Below are positions 23,901 through 36,100 of a DNA stretch of 64,000 nucleotides, in pieces. The DNA is taken from positions 8,318,001 to 8,382,000 of the forward strand of contig JAJFZO010000191.1 of NCBI GenBank assembly GCA_021397835.1, read 5' to 3'. Position 1 is the stretch's first letter; the number at the start of each line of letters is the position of its first letter. The notes under the pieces are model-generated. The model made no database searches. It saw nothing but the letters and a program-made list of their open reading frames with translations, and was not told where the DNA came from. A program made the translations under genes and the position numbers. This DNA comes from Moringa oleifera. Its lineage: Eukaryota; Streptophyta; Magnoliopsida; Brassicales; Moringaceae.

Positions 23901-25740
23901 TTTTATTTGCTTTTAATTAAATTTTGGTTTAATTAATTATTTTACTTAATAAACTATTCGATCTAATTAATTGTTAAGCTCAATTACACGTGAAACCCAA
24001 TTGTTTTCTTGGTTCAAATAATTCTTATGCCCATTAATATATGATAGGCTAAATTTGTTTCAGGATTTATTGATTTCTTAGTTTCGAATATGATAGAGAT
24101 AATTATTTCTTAAACGCTATTATTTATTATTAGATCGAAATATTTATTGGACTATATGGCTCAATTATATTTTTAAGTTTAATTAAAATTTGGTTTCAAT
24201 TGTATCTTAGGCTTAATTCGTTCTTTGGTTCAATTATTTGTTGGATCCATCCATGCTAAGTTGATTTAATTATTGATCCAATTAATTATTAGATCTAATT
24301 ACATTTTAGGCAATTATGTATTAAGCTCATTTAGTTCTCAGTCCTAATTATATATTAAGCTTAATTATTCATTAAGATAAAATATATATTAAACTTAATT
24401 TTGTATTGTACGCAATTAATTCTTAAACAATAATTAATTATTTTTCAACTCACTTAAGTATTCATCCTAATTAACTATTAGGAGAAATTAATTTTATGTT
24501 CAATTACATCTCACACCTAATTAGTTATACAACCCATTTCATTCTTAGGTCTAATTATATATTAAGCTCAATTATTTATTAAACTTTATTAATTGTTAAG
24601 CTTGATTAATTAAGTTTAATTATTTATAAGGCACAATTATATATTAAGTATAATTATCATTTTAGGTCTAATTATGTCCAAGCTAAATTTGTTCTTTGGC
24701 TTAATCATTGGGCTCATGCATACTTAAATAGTTATCAAGTGCAGTAATATCTCAATACCAATTAATTATTAGACCTAACTATATTTTAGGTATCAAATAC
24801 TATTTCATTCTTAGGTTCAATTATATATTAAATTATATTACTTCTTAAGCTAGATTACATATTGTGCTAAATTCATTTCTAGATGGATCATCTAATTATA
24901 TCATAGGCTCAAATAATTATTGGGTCCATCCATATCTTAGGCCTAATTATATTTTATGGTAAATTATTTGTTACGGTTATTTTTTCCTTAAGCTTATTAT
25001 ATACTAAGATCAATCATGTATTAGGCATGATTATTTGACTAATTATTAGATACAATTACACATTAGGCTAAATTATTGTTAGATCCATTCCATTCTTAAG
25101 CAAAATTATATATTAAGATCATTTCTTTTTGACGCCTAGTTTAACCTTATGCCTAATTAATTATGTGGTCTAATGAACTACTAGGTCCAATTGTTTTTCT
25201 CACATAATTAATATATGTTGGGCTCAATTAATTATGTGATCTAAACTTAATTATACCTTAGCGCTATTATTAATGATTAGGCTTGATTATCTATTGGGTC
25301 AAATAATATGTAAGACCCATTTATAATTTAAGTCAAATTACAATTTTGATTTAATTATATCAAGCTAAATATTTGTGGTGCCAATGCACGCATGCTAAGC
25401 CCAATTACATCTTAAATTCAAATAATTAACTGTTTAATTATAATTTAGTCACAATTATGTATTAACCCCATTTTTTCCTTATGCCTAATTATTTATTAGA
25501 ATCTATTATATATTAAGACTTAGGCCTAATTAAATCTTAGTCCCAACAAAATCTTATGCACAATTATTCATTAAGCTCAATTATATGCTAAGTATGTATT
25601 TTTTAGAAAGCCAATTAAATCTTTGGCTCAATCAATTGGTTGAACAAATAAATTATTAGATCAAATGAATTGTTAGGTCCAATTAATTATTGGATCCAAT
25701 TATATTTTAAGCCTAAGTATGTATTAACCCCTAAATTCAA
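20973..25740 (+). repeat. 17-bp degenerate minisatellite, block 1
   Basis: The sequence can be cut into consecutive 17-bp units fitting TTAGGYYYAATTAWWWA. For example, from ~21,330 the units TTAGGTCTAATTATTTA, TTAAGTCTAATCTATTA and TTAGGTTCATTATTTTA follow with no gap. Individual units differ at many positions but indels are rare. No gene is possible: TAA and TAG occur in every frame. The unit order recurs as a direct copy at 37.1-38.7 kb and inverted at 48.8-50.4 kb. Confidence 0.92.
22921..22999. repeat. Imperfect hairpin in the left arm
   Basis: Arms at 22,921-22,943 and 22,977-22,999 are reverse complements with a few mismatches. The right palindrome arm has the counterpart at 48,690-48,768 with perfect stems. 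Confidence 0.8.
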
Positions 25741-25782
25741 GTCCCCAAACTATAATGCCTAACCGTAATTAATATCACATTT

Positions 25783-26320
25783 TGAAGGAGTAGTATTAGG
25801 AATGAAGATGATGTAACTTTGCAGGAAAAATTTGTTTGAAGAGTACAAGCACAAGTTTGAACATATTTGAATGAAAATGGGGAATAAAAGGCTCACTAAC
25901 TAAGTTTAATACCAAAAAGAGACAGAAAATCACCACCTTAATGATAATGAACAAGGATACATACACCTCATAACTCAACACTCAAAGGGATATAGACAAC
26001 CACTCATTGGCTCCCAACCAAAGAGATACAAAGATTGAAGAGAAAACTCAAAGAGTTTTTAGACATACAACTAATGTCTAAGCTCCTTTTTAAGTCTAAA
26101 GCATGAAAATAAATATTAGTGCATGGAACAACCCTCCATGCATTGAGATGCCGAAAATCATTAAATTTTTACTGATAATTAAATCATTTAATGCATTTAT
26201 TTGACAAAAAAAAATGTAGTGGACTGAAATAAATCTCCCTTGAAGATTACGAAAGTGCATGTCAACTTCCTTTAGAGATTATCATGGGTTAAATGTGGTA
26301 ATATAACCACCCCTATGTCA
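25783..26320 (-). mobile_element. LTR-retrotransposon LTR remnant, left copy
   Basis: This is the inverted counterpart of 44,957-45,525. Read on the - strand it ends in CTCCTTCA and is followed by a decayed primer-binding-like sequence near 25,770-25,780. Shared landmarks include the CATTATCATTAAGGTGGTGA region and the CCATGCACTAATATTTAT region. A 61-codon - strand open frame (25,796-25,981) is conserved in the other arm but is LTR sequence, not a gene. Confidence 0.65.
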
Positions 26321-26525
26321 GCAACCCTTACATCCTCAAAGATCTTTATTACAAGGATGTTGATTTCAGAATAATAAGATGAGATTGTAAATCAAGTTAT
26401 TTTAGAAAGTTTTCTAACTTTGATGGCTTTCTTTTTCAAGCTAATGCATTATATAGTCCATCTTGTTATCTAAGACAAGTGATTTTGGCAAAAGTTCATG
26501 ATGGTGTTTTGGGATGACACCATTA
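26321..26525 (+). pseudogene. Ty3/gypsy pol fragment, left copy
   Basis: This segment is the reverse complement of about 44,755-44,950. Shared strings include TTTTCTAACTTTGATGGCTT and CATGATGGTGTTTTGGGA, which in the better right copy encode the region before the integrase zinc-binding motif. The homology stops at ~26,520, where the telomere-like array begins. It is heavily broken and gives no product. Confidence 0.65.
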
Positions 26526-28580
26526 AGGTTTAGTGTTGAGGGCTCAAGTGTTCAGGTTAGGTTTATGGTTTAGGGATTAGAGTATAAGGTTTAAACGTTA
26601 GGGCTTAGGGATTAGATTGTAGGGTTTAAGGATTAAGGTTTAGGAATTAGGGTGTAAGGTTTAGGGGTTAGGGTTTAAGGATTAATTGCTAGGGTTTAAA
26701 GTTTTGGGTTTAGGACATAAAGTTTAACGATCAGGGATTAAAGGCTAGGGGTTAGGGTTTAGGGGCTAAGGTTTGTTTAGGGCTTAGGATTTAGATTTAG
26801 GATTTAGGATTTAGAGTTTAATGTTTATGTTTTAGGGTTTAATGTTTACTGGTTAGGGTTCAGGGATTAGAGTTTAAGATTTAGAGACTAAGTGCTAAGT
26901 TTTAGGATTTAGAGTTCAGGATTTAGGGCTTAGGTGTTTGGGTTTATGATTTAGAGTTTAGGGGTTACTGTTCAAGAGGTTGGGGCTTAAGCTTGATGGA
27001 TTAGTGTTTAGGGGTTATGGTTTAGGGTTTATGTTTAGGGCTTAGGGTTTAAGATTTAAAGTAGGGGTTTTAGAGTTTAAGATGCAAGGACAGGGCTTAG
27101 GGTTTAAGTTTTAGAGGTTAGAATTTAGAGGTTACAGTTGAGGATTTAAGGTTAAGGTTTAGATTTAAGGATTAAAGGTTATGGGATAAGGTTTAGGTTT
27201 AGATTTTAGCAGTTTAAGGTAGTGTTTGAGGTTCTGGGCTTAGGGGTTAGGGTTTAGGATTTATGGTTCATGGTATGAGTTTAAGTTTATGAGTTAGGAT
27301 TTAGGCATTTGGATTTAAGGGTTAGGGAATAGCTTTTAAGGTTTATGGTTTAGGGGATCTTGGCTGCATTAGAGGTTTAAGGGTTAGTTGTTAGGATTTA
27401 AAGTTTATGGATTAGGGTTTAAGGTTTAAGTGATCGAGTTTAAAGGTTTAGGGCTTAAATGTTAGTGTTTAGGGGTTACAATTTAGCATTTAAGTTTTAG
27501 GGGTTAGGGTTTTGAGTTTACGGTTTCGCATTGTGGGTTTAGGGTTTGGTGGCTAGGGTATAGGGTTTAGAGTTTACAACTTAGGGTTTTGAGAGTTAAG
27601 GTTTAAGGTTTAAGGTGTAGAAGTTATAGTTTAGGGTTCGAAATTCGGGTTTAAGAGAGCACTAGAGTTTAGGGCTTAAGATTTAGTTGTTGGTGTTTAG
27701 GGTTTAGGGGTTTGAATTTAAGGACTATGGGTCTTGCTTTAGGTTTAAGGTTTAATGCTTATGGTTTAGTGTTTAAAGTTTGAGGTTTTGGTTTAAAAGT
27801 TTAGGGGTTAGGATTTAAAGTTATCGTTTAGGGTTTAGGTTAAGGATTAAGAGATCAAGGCTTAGTGGTTAGCATTTAAGGTTTAAGGTTTAAGGTTGAG
27901 AGAGTAAGGGGTTTAGCAGTTGTGGTTAAGGATTAAGAGTTTAAGGATTAAGGTTTAGAGTTTAGTGTTTAGGATTTCGTGGTTATGGTTTTTTATTAAT
28001 GATTTAGGGTTTAAGGATTAAGGCTGAGGGGTTAAGGTTTGGGGATCATGGTTTATGTTTGAAGGTTTAGTGTTAGAGGTTATGGTTAAAGTTTATGGTT
28101 TTGAAATTTTGGTTTAAGGGTTAGGATTTTCAAGATTAGGGTTTAGAATTTACGATTTGGTTATTATGGTGTAAAGGTTAGCATTTAGGGTTTGTAACTA
28201 GGCTTGGTTTAAAGGTTTAAGGCTAGGGTTAAGTGTTTGGGTAGGGTTCAATGGTTATGCGTTAGGCTTAAGTTATAAGGTTTAGGGTTTAATGTTTAAT
28301 ATTTATGGTTTAAGGTTTAGAATTTTAAGATTATGGGCTAGGGTTTCGACTTTAGAGTATTGGGTTTAATATTTAGGGTTAAGGTGGTTTAGAGTACAAG
28401 GTTTAAGATTTATAGTTAAGAGTTTCAAAGTTAGGGTTTAGGGATTAATGTTTAAGATTTAAAGGATAAGGGGTTTAGTGGTTTAGGATAAGGGCTTTGG
28501 GTTTTAGGTCTAGGGTTTAAAGTTTACCGTCTAAGGTTTAAGGTGTAGGGTTTACAGTTTATCGATTAAGTTTTGGGTTT
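26526..28580 (+). repeat. Degenerate telomere-like array (TTTAGGG orientation)
   Basis: The sequence divides into 7-bp units such as GGTTTAG, GGATTAG, GGTTTAA, GGGTTAG and GGCTTAG, keeping register for long stretches with few indels. Perfect TTTAGGG units are a minority. This is interstitial, not a chromosome end: it is flanked by LTR debris and an AT-rich spacer. Its unit order recurs inverted at 42,104-44,099. Confidence 0.93.
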
Positions 28581-29074
28581 GGCAAGCTATAAGCCATATA
28601 TTTTTAACATGAACATGCCCATCCTGACCCATTAATTTAAAAAGTCCATCGGGTAATGAGTCGAACTAAGGTTAGACCATAAATTTTTGGTTGCCAAGCT
28701 TGAGTGAAGATGATTAAAAACAAAGTGTTGCATATATAATACTTGCATATGAAATAAATAAGAGAAAGCACAGGAGAAGCAAGTAATATACATGATTTTT
28801 CTTCCTTTTTTTAAATTTTTTTAAATATTTTTTGGATTGCATATTGAGAATACTGATGTATTGAGGAAGAAATAATGAAAAACTAACTTTATTCAAAGTT
28901 TAATTGGAAAATAATATTGTTCTCTCAAGAATTAGTTTTTAATATAATTAGTTAACTATATATTTATAATGGTATTGCTAGTGACCTTGATTTAATTATG
29001 CTTATTCATGTGAATACCATGTAAATGCACACAAAAAGGAAAAAAAAAACCTTTAACTCTAGAAATATTAAGTG

Positions 29075-29106
<32 letters not shown>

Positions 29107-30414
29107 CATTATGAGCTTTGAAATTTTTAATTCAAAACAAATGAATTTGAAGAGTTAATTAAATAAGATTTTGTAAAGTGAAAAAAGTGGAACGAAATTT
29201 ATGAAAACTATATTTGAGTCTTTCTTTCATAATTTTGAAATATGAAGTGAAACAATTTCAACTATAAATATAAATTAAATTATTTTTCGAGTTTGAGATG
29301 ATTAACTAACAATACACTAATAGCAAGCTAACCAATAAATAACTAACTCTCTCTACCAAAAAAACAAAAAAAAAAAAACCATAGCTTACACGGTCTAATT
29401 TTAAAAAATTAAATGATAATATAGATCATTGGATTAGTGAAAAAAGTTAAACTAACATCATTATATTCTTTTTTATATCCTTATTCTTATCTTCGATTGA
29501 AAGATAATATGAAAATTATTTAATTATATTTAATTATATTTCATCAAAATTTAATTTAATTTAATTAATTATAATTTCGATATTATGTAATTTTATCGAG
29601 GAATAAGATTCAATCATTTAATAATTAATATTAAGATAAAAATCAAAATAAACTTTATATTATTCATATTTTTAATCAAGTTCTTATAGTTTTTTCACGC
29701 CAATTCTACACATAAAATATCTATTTGATCTAAATTGATTTACTTTTATTTTTTTATATAAAAATAATTCAAATTGATGATTTTGATACAATGGATTTTA
29801 ATTTTAAGTTTGTAACAAACATTAAAAAAGTCAAAATTTTTGAGTGTTAATAATAATTTATTAAAAAATCAAAAAAGATAATTTTACTTCTGAAAAAAAT
29901 TCTACAAATATTTTGGTGGTAACTTGAATATTTATCTGTATTTTTTTACAAATTTCAAGACATATTTCATTGTACAATATCTTTTATTTGAATAATTTAT
30001 TTTTAAAAAATAAAGACAACATTTAATTTAGACTAAATTAAAAAAAACTTATATATAAAATTGATAAAAAAATTACAAATTGATTAAAAATATCAAATAA
30101 TACTACTTAATAAGTTTAAATATTTTAATATTATTGTTATATATGATAAAAATATAGAAGAAATAATATAATATAATATAATATAATGTTACTTAAAACT
30201 TTTGAATGGTAAATAAATCTTTACAATTAAAAAGTTACCAAACAAATTTTGATGAAATAGTTTGTAAAATAAATGTAGAATATCTATTTTTATATTAAAA
30301 AATAAAACAAAATCTCATAATCAAATTAAGCTTCTTTCTCATTCAAGTTAAAAAATAAAAAGAAATAAGATAAGTCACCTAAGTTTCAAGATGCTTTAAC
30401 ATCATGTTACATAG
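28581..30414 (+). repeat. AT-rich spacer, copy 1 (with ~1 kb extra)
   Basis: The part 28,720-29,345 matches 39,350-39,945 directly and 54,330-54,940 inverted; landmarks are GAGAAGCAAGTA, TATTGAGGAAGAAA and the GGTATTGCTAG block. The part from about 29,350 to 30,410 is absent from copy 2 and looks like an insertion or a copy-specific remnant. It contains an (AT)n run at 29,079-29,106 and an (ATAAT)n run at ~30,166-30,188. No coding is seen. Confidence 0.8.
29079..29106. repeat. (AT)n microsatellite
   Basis: An uninterrupted AT dinucleotide run of about 14 repeats lies in AT-rich spacer copy 1. The inverted spacer at 54.45 kb also carries a shorter AT run. Confidence 0.9.
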
Positions 30415-32665
30415 GTAATGCTTATTAATTAAACATGATCTAATTTTGTGTGAAGCCTAATCTTTTATTAAGCCAAATCAGATCTTATGATCAATTGGTT
30501 ACTAATTAATTCCAATGAATTGCTAGACCAAATGAATTGTCAAGTATAGTTGATTGTTAGGCTTAATTATATATTAGGCCTAATTATAAAATAAGCCTCA
30601 TAATTTATTATGCTTAATTATATATAAGTTCAATTCGTTATTAGGATTAATTAAATTTTAAGTCAAATTAATTCTTAGTCACAACTAAATCTTGTATCAA
30701 ATTAATTATAAGGCTTAATTAATCATTCGATCTAATTATTAGGCTCAATTATATTGCAAACCCAAATATACCTTTGTTTTAGTTAATTATTATGCTCAAA
30801 AAATATTTTAGGCCCAATGGTACACGAGCCCAATTTAAATCTAACTAATTTTTATGAAAAATTACATCTTATGCTTAATTAATTATTAGATTAAATTATG
30901 TGCGAGACCCAATTATTTGCTAGGTTTAAAAATTATTTGGCTCAACTATATCTTAAGTCCAATATTTTATTAAGTCTAATTATATTATTTATTTATCATG
31001 CTCAATTACATATTAAACCTAATTAAGTCTTCAGCTCAAATAATTATTTAACCTAACTAATTTTAAAGTTCAATTAATGTTAGGCCATATTATACATTAA
31101 GCTTAATTTTTATTTTTATTTACACTTAGTTTAATCTTAAGCACAATTAATTATTTGATATTACAAATTATTTAGTCTAATTAACTGCTAGGCTCAATTA
31201 CATATTAGGGCCAATTCTTTTTCTAGTCCAATTAATATATATTATCCTTAATTTGCTCTTAAGTTGAATTGCTTCTAAATTTCATGCACTATAGACTTAG
31301 TTATAGCTTAGGCACTGTTATTAACTATTAGGCCTAATTATCTATCAGACTGAATTATTTGTAAAGCTCGTTTATAACTTAAATCAAATTGTAATTTGGG
31401 TCTAATTATATAATAGGTGCAATTCGTCCCTACGTCTAATTATAATTTGGATCCAATTATATCTTAGGCCTAAATTGTTTCAAGGTTTAAATATTTGTTG
31501 TGCCCGTGCACACTAAGCCCAATTATATCTTAAACTCAAATAATTATTTTCTCCAATTACATTTTAACCACAATTATGTACTAAGCCCATTTTTTTCTGT
31601 ATGCCCAATTATATACTAAGCCTAATTATTCAGTAAGATCTATTATATATTAAGACTTAGGCTCAATCAAATCTTAGTCCCAACTAATTCTTACACACAA
31701 TTATTCGTTAAGCTCAATTATAATTAAGGCTATTTTTTTATTAAGATTCAATTAAATCTTCGGCTCAATCAATTGTTTGACCAAATAAATTATAAGGCCC
31801 AATGAACTATTAGGTCAAATTAATTATTAGGCTCAATTACACATTAGGCTAAATTATTTATTTAGGTCATTTTGTTCTTAAGTTTCATGATATATTAACC
31901 CTTTTTTTATTAGGCCAAATTAAATTTGAAGCTCAATTAATTATTTGGCACAATGAATTCTTTAGTTCAATTAATTCTTAAGCCCAATTAATATATGTTA
32001 GGCTAAATTTTTTATTGAGCTGAATTATTTCTAAGATTTATTATGCATAATAGATGTAATTATATCTTTGGCCATCTTATTTATTTTTAGACTTAGTTAT
32101 CTATCTAGTCTCATTATTTCTAAGACCTAATTATATCTTAAGTGTGATTATAATTTAAATCCAATTATATATTAGGTCCAATTATATTTTACTCTATTGT
32201 TTTAAAGTTTAATTATTTGTTGAGCTCATGCACGCTAGGTCCAATTAATTATTAAGCTCAATTATATTTTAAAATCTAATTAATTATTAGATCCAATTAT
32301 TTTTAAGCTTAAGTATGTATTAAGCTCATTAAGTTCTTAAAGGTAATTATATTATGAAGTCAAATTATTTATTAGAATCAACCATATATTAAGCCAAATT
32401 TTTTATTATTTATAACTAATTTAAACCCAACTAATTTTCAGGTTTAATTAAATCTTAAATCTAATTAGTTATTAGGTCCAGTTAATTATTACGCCTAATT
32501 ATTTATTAGATCTGTTTCATTACCTCATTCATTTTAGTCATAATTAAATTTTTACTCAATTAATTATTAGACTTAATTAACTTTTATACCTATCTAATCA
32601 TGAAGTCATTAATTGTTCGGCTTTATTACATCTCAGATCTAATTACATCTTAAATCAATTTAATT
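30415..32665 (+). repeat. 17-bp degenerate minisatellite, block 2a
   Basis: The 17-bp family is in the TTAGG(+) orientation. The segment 30,700-31,000 matches 39,975-40,260 unit by unit (TATTGCAAACCCAAATATA-type landmarks). The segment around 31,740-31,830 belongs to a string found five times in the window. The block is interrupted at its right end by a MITE. Confidence 0.9.
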
Positions 32666-33161
32666 GGGGTAAAGATCTCATAAAATTTTGATATTTATCC
32701 CCTGCTATCAATCAAACTCTTACGTTTAAAAAGTGACAAATCGAAACTTGATCTATCAAATTGGTCTAAATTAAATCTTATAAAAAATGAAAATGAGGGT
32801 ATTCAAATTGAAGAGCTTATACAATCAAATTTGACGTGAAATTTTTCATAGATTAAAAAAATTGTCAAGTTACCATCATAAAAAATTTCATAATTTTTTG
32901 AGTAATTACGCTATTTTTAAAATTTTTGACATTATAAATTTATATATATTTATATTTTTAGTATTGAAAAAATTGTAAAACTTTTTGTGAGAGTAGCTTG
33001 AATTTTTCTTCACATCTATAAAAAAAAATTCAAGTCAAAGTTCTTTGCATAAGATCAAATTGATAGATTAAAGTTTGATTTTTCACGTTTTGAAAATGAA
33101 GGTTTCATTAGTAACATAGAAAAAACATTAAGCTTTCATTGGACCTTTATCCATTTAATTA
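32658..33161. mobile_element. Foldback MITE with 8-bp target duplication
   Basis: The element occupies 32,666-33,153 (488 bp). It starts GGGGTAAAG and ends CTTTATCC, and ATTTAATT flanks it on both sides (32,658-32,665 and 33,154-33,161). The halves are long imperfect inverted repeats: the GTGACAAATCGAAACTTGAT region pairs with the ATCAAATTGATAG/TTTTTCACGTTTT region, and the GTCAAGTTACCATCATAAAA region pairs with the TTTTTGTGAGAGTAGCTTGA region. There is no transposase, so it is non-autonomous. An 8-bp duplication fits hAT better than Mutator (usually 9 bp), but the superfamily is uncertain. Confidence 0.88.
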
Positions 33162-36100
33162 TTAGGCTCAAAAATATTTTAGACCTAATTTTAGGTTCAA
33201 TATAGTATTAGTCCCATTTAGGTATTAAGCTCAATTGTATATTAAGCCTAATTAATTATTGAATTTTACTAAGTATGAAGCCTAATTTTTATTAAACTTA
33301 ATTAAATCTTAGTTTCAATTATTTTTTTAGGGCAACGAATTGTTATGCGTAATGAGTTGTTTAGTCCAATTAATTAGGTTCAATTACACATTAGGCTAAA
33401 TTATTTATTCCACCCATTTTCTTCTTAAGCCTAATTAGATATTACTCCTAATTTTAGTGTAATAAATTGTTTGGTCTAATTAATTGTTATACTTAGTTAC
33501 ATATTACGCTCAAATATTTTTATGATCCAATTAATTCTTGGCCTAATTAATGTACATGAGGTTAAATTTTTTCTTTATAATTTCTTAGTTTCATGCATGA
33601 TAGACCTAATTGTATCTTTAATCTTATAATTTATTTTTTGATCTAATTATCAATTGGACCCAATTATTTATAAGGGCTAATTATATCTAACTTTTGTTAT
33701 AATTTGTGTCTAACTATATTTTAGGCCTAATTTGTTCTTAAGTCCTTTTCAGACTTATGCACGTTAGGGCGAATATAATTATTAGGCCATTTATATCTTA
33801 AATCTAATAGATTATTGACCTTATTTGTTATTAGGCCCATTTCATTCTTACACCTAATTATAATTTAAGTAAAATTTATTTATTTGTATTAATTATATAT
33901 TAAATCCTAATTTTTTATTAGACCAAAGTGAATCTTACACCCATGTAGTTAATAAACTAATTGAATTGTTACACCTACTCAATTGTTAAATCCAATCAGT
34001 TAATAAATTAATTAATTGTTGGGAAAAATTATATCTTAAAACAAATTATTATTTAGTATAACTATATCTTAAGTCGAATTAGTTACTAAACCTATTTCAC
34101 TTTTAACTTAATAATTTATTAATCCCAATTATATATTAAGCCAAAAATTTAATTAGGTTTGATCAAATCTTAAACTGAACTAATTATTAGGTTAATTAAA
34201 ACTTTAGTCAATTAATTATTAATCTTAATTAGATCTTATGCCCAATTATATATAAGACCTAATTATGTCGTATATCATGTTTTCTAGGTTCAATTAGATC
34301 TTAGGCCAAACTAATTCCAAATACAGTTATATCTTAGCTCATATTATTTATTAAGCCTAATTATATATCAAATTATTTCTCGAACTCATGCACTTTAGCC
34401 TCATTAATTTAGTCTTATAAATTAATAAGCTCAATTATATCTTCAGTTTGACTATTTTTAGGCATTCTTATGTATTAATCCCAATATTTTATAAAGCCTA
34501 ACTAATTTTTTAGAATAATTAAATCTAAAGCCTAATTAGTTATTAGGGTCAATTAATTGTCGCGTCCAACTAAGCCAGTCTAATTCTTATGCCAAACTAT
34601 ATATTAGGGTTAATTATTCATTACACCAAAATTGATATTAAGCCCAATTTATATTATATCTAATCAAATCTTAGGGCTAATTACTTATCAGGCCTAAAGA
34701 ATTTTTGGGCCAATTAATTGCTAGAATCAGATACATTTTTAGCCCAATTAAAGTTTGGGTTTAATTAATAAATGTTACGCTCAATTAGTTATTAGGCTCA
34801 ATTAAATCTTTATATGTAATTATATCTTACGTTCAATTATAATTTGGGTCTAATAAATTGTTAGTATCAATTACATATTTGGCTCAATTAATTTTTGGGT
34901 TCAATTAATAAATGTTAAACTCAGTTCATTATTAGGTTCAATTCATTTTTACATCTAATTATATCTTATGTTCGATTATAATTTGGGTCTAATTATATCT
35001 TCGCTTGATTCATTTCTATGCCAAATTATTCAATGGGTATAAGCACACTATGGCCAATTATACCTTTGTTCAAATTATTTAATGGGTTTATGCACACTAT
35101 GGCCAATTATACCTTTGTTCAAATTATTTAATGGGTTTATGCACACTATGGCCAATTATATTTTAGGTTCAATTAAATCTTGAACCCGATTAATTCTTAA
35201 TGATAATTAAATTTTGGACCTAATTAATTATGAGACTCAATTAATCCTTAGACATAATTTATTGTTAGTTCTTTAATAGTTAAGTTCAATTATATCTCAT
35301 ACCAAATTATATTTTAAATTCAGTTAATTCTAAGGTTCAAATATATTTTTAGGCCAAATTATATATGAAGCTAAACTTTTTATTAGGTGTGATTAGGTAT
35401 CAAATCTAAACGAATTATTACGTAGAATGAAGTTTTACGCCCATTTATTAGAGATTAATTGTTGGGCCATAATTATTTGCTAGGTTCAATTAATTATTAT
35501 GCTTAATTATGTCTTAAATTTAATATTTTAGTCAGCTCAATCATATATTAAGACTAATTATTTATTAAGCTCAATTATATATTAAACTTAATTTTTTATT
35601 GAAACTAATTAAATTCTAAGTTTAGTTAACTATTTGGCCCAACATATAGTTAGGTCTAATTAATTGTTTCACTTAATTACACATTAGGCCCAATAATATA
35701 TTAGGCCCATTTTATTCTTATTGACAATTATATATGAAGCCTACTTTTTTATTTGTATTAAATTTAGGTCAAATCGTTGCGTGACGCAACAAATTATTTG
35801 GTCGAATTAATCGCTAGAATCAATTATTTATTAAGTTCAATTAATTTTGTACTCCATTAATAGAAGTTGATCTCAATTTGTTCATAATGTAGGCCCAACA
35901 TCTGAGACCCAATTTATTCATAAGTTCAAATTTTTGTTAGGTTGATGCATACTAGCCCAACGAATTACTAGACCCAATTATATCTTAATCCAATTAGTTG
36001 TTGGGTCAATTTATATCTTAGACTCAAATATGTTTTGAGTTCATTTCATTCATAGGCCTAATTATTAATAAGGACTATAATTAAGTCTAATTTTTATTAG

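Noticed and set aside
25796..25981. Open frame conserved in both palindrome arms (also 45,325-45,510) as a small gene
   Set aside because: Both lie inside the LTR remnant, read through the LTR end region, and match because the arms are duplicates, not because of protein selection.
26526..28580. True chromosome end
   Set aside because: The array is degenerate, flanked on both sides by other repeats, and occurs again in both orientations; it is interstitial.
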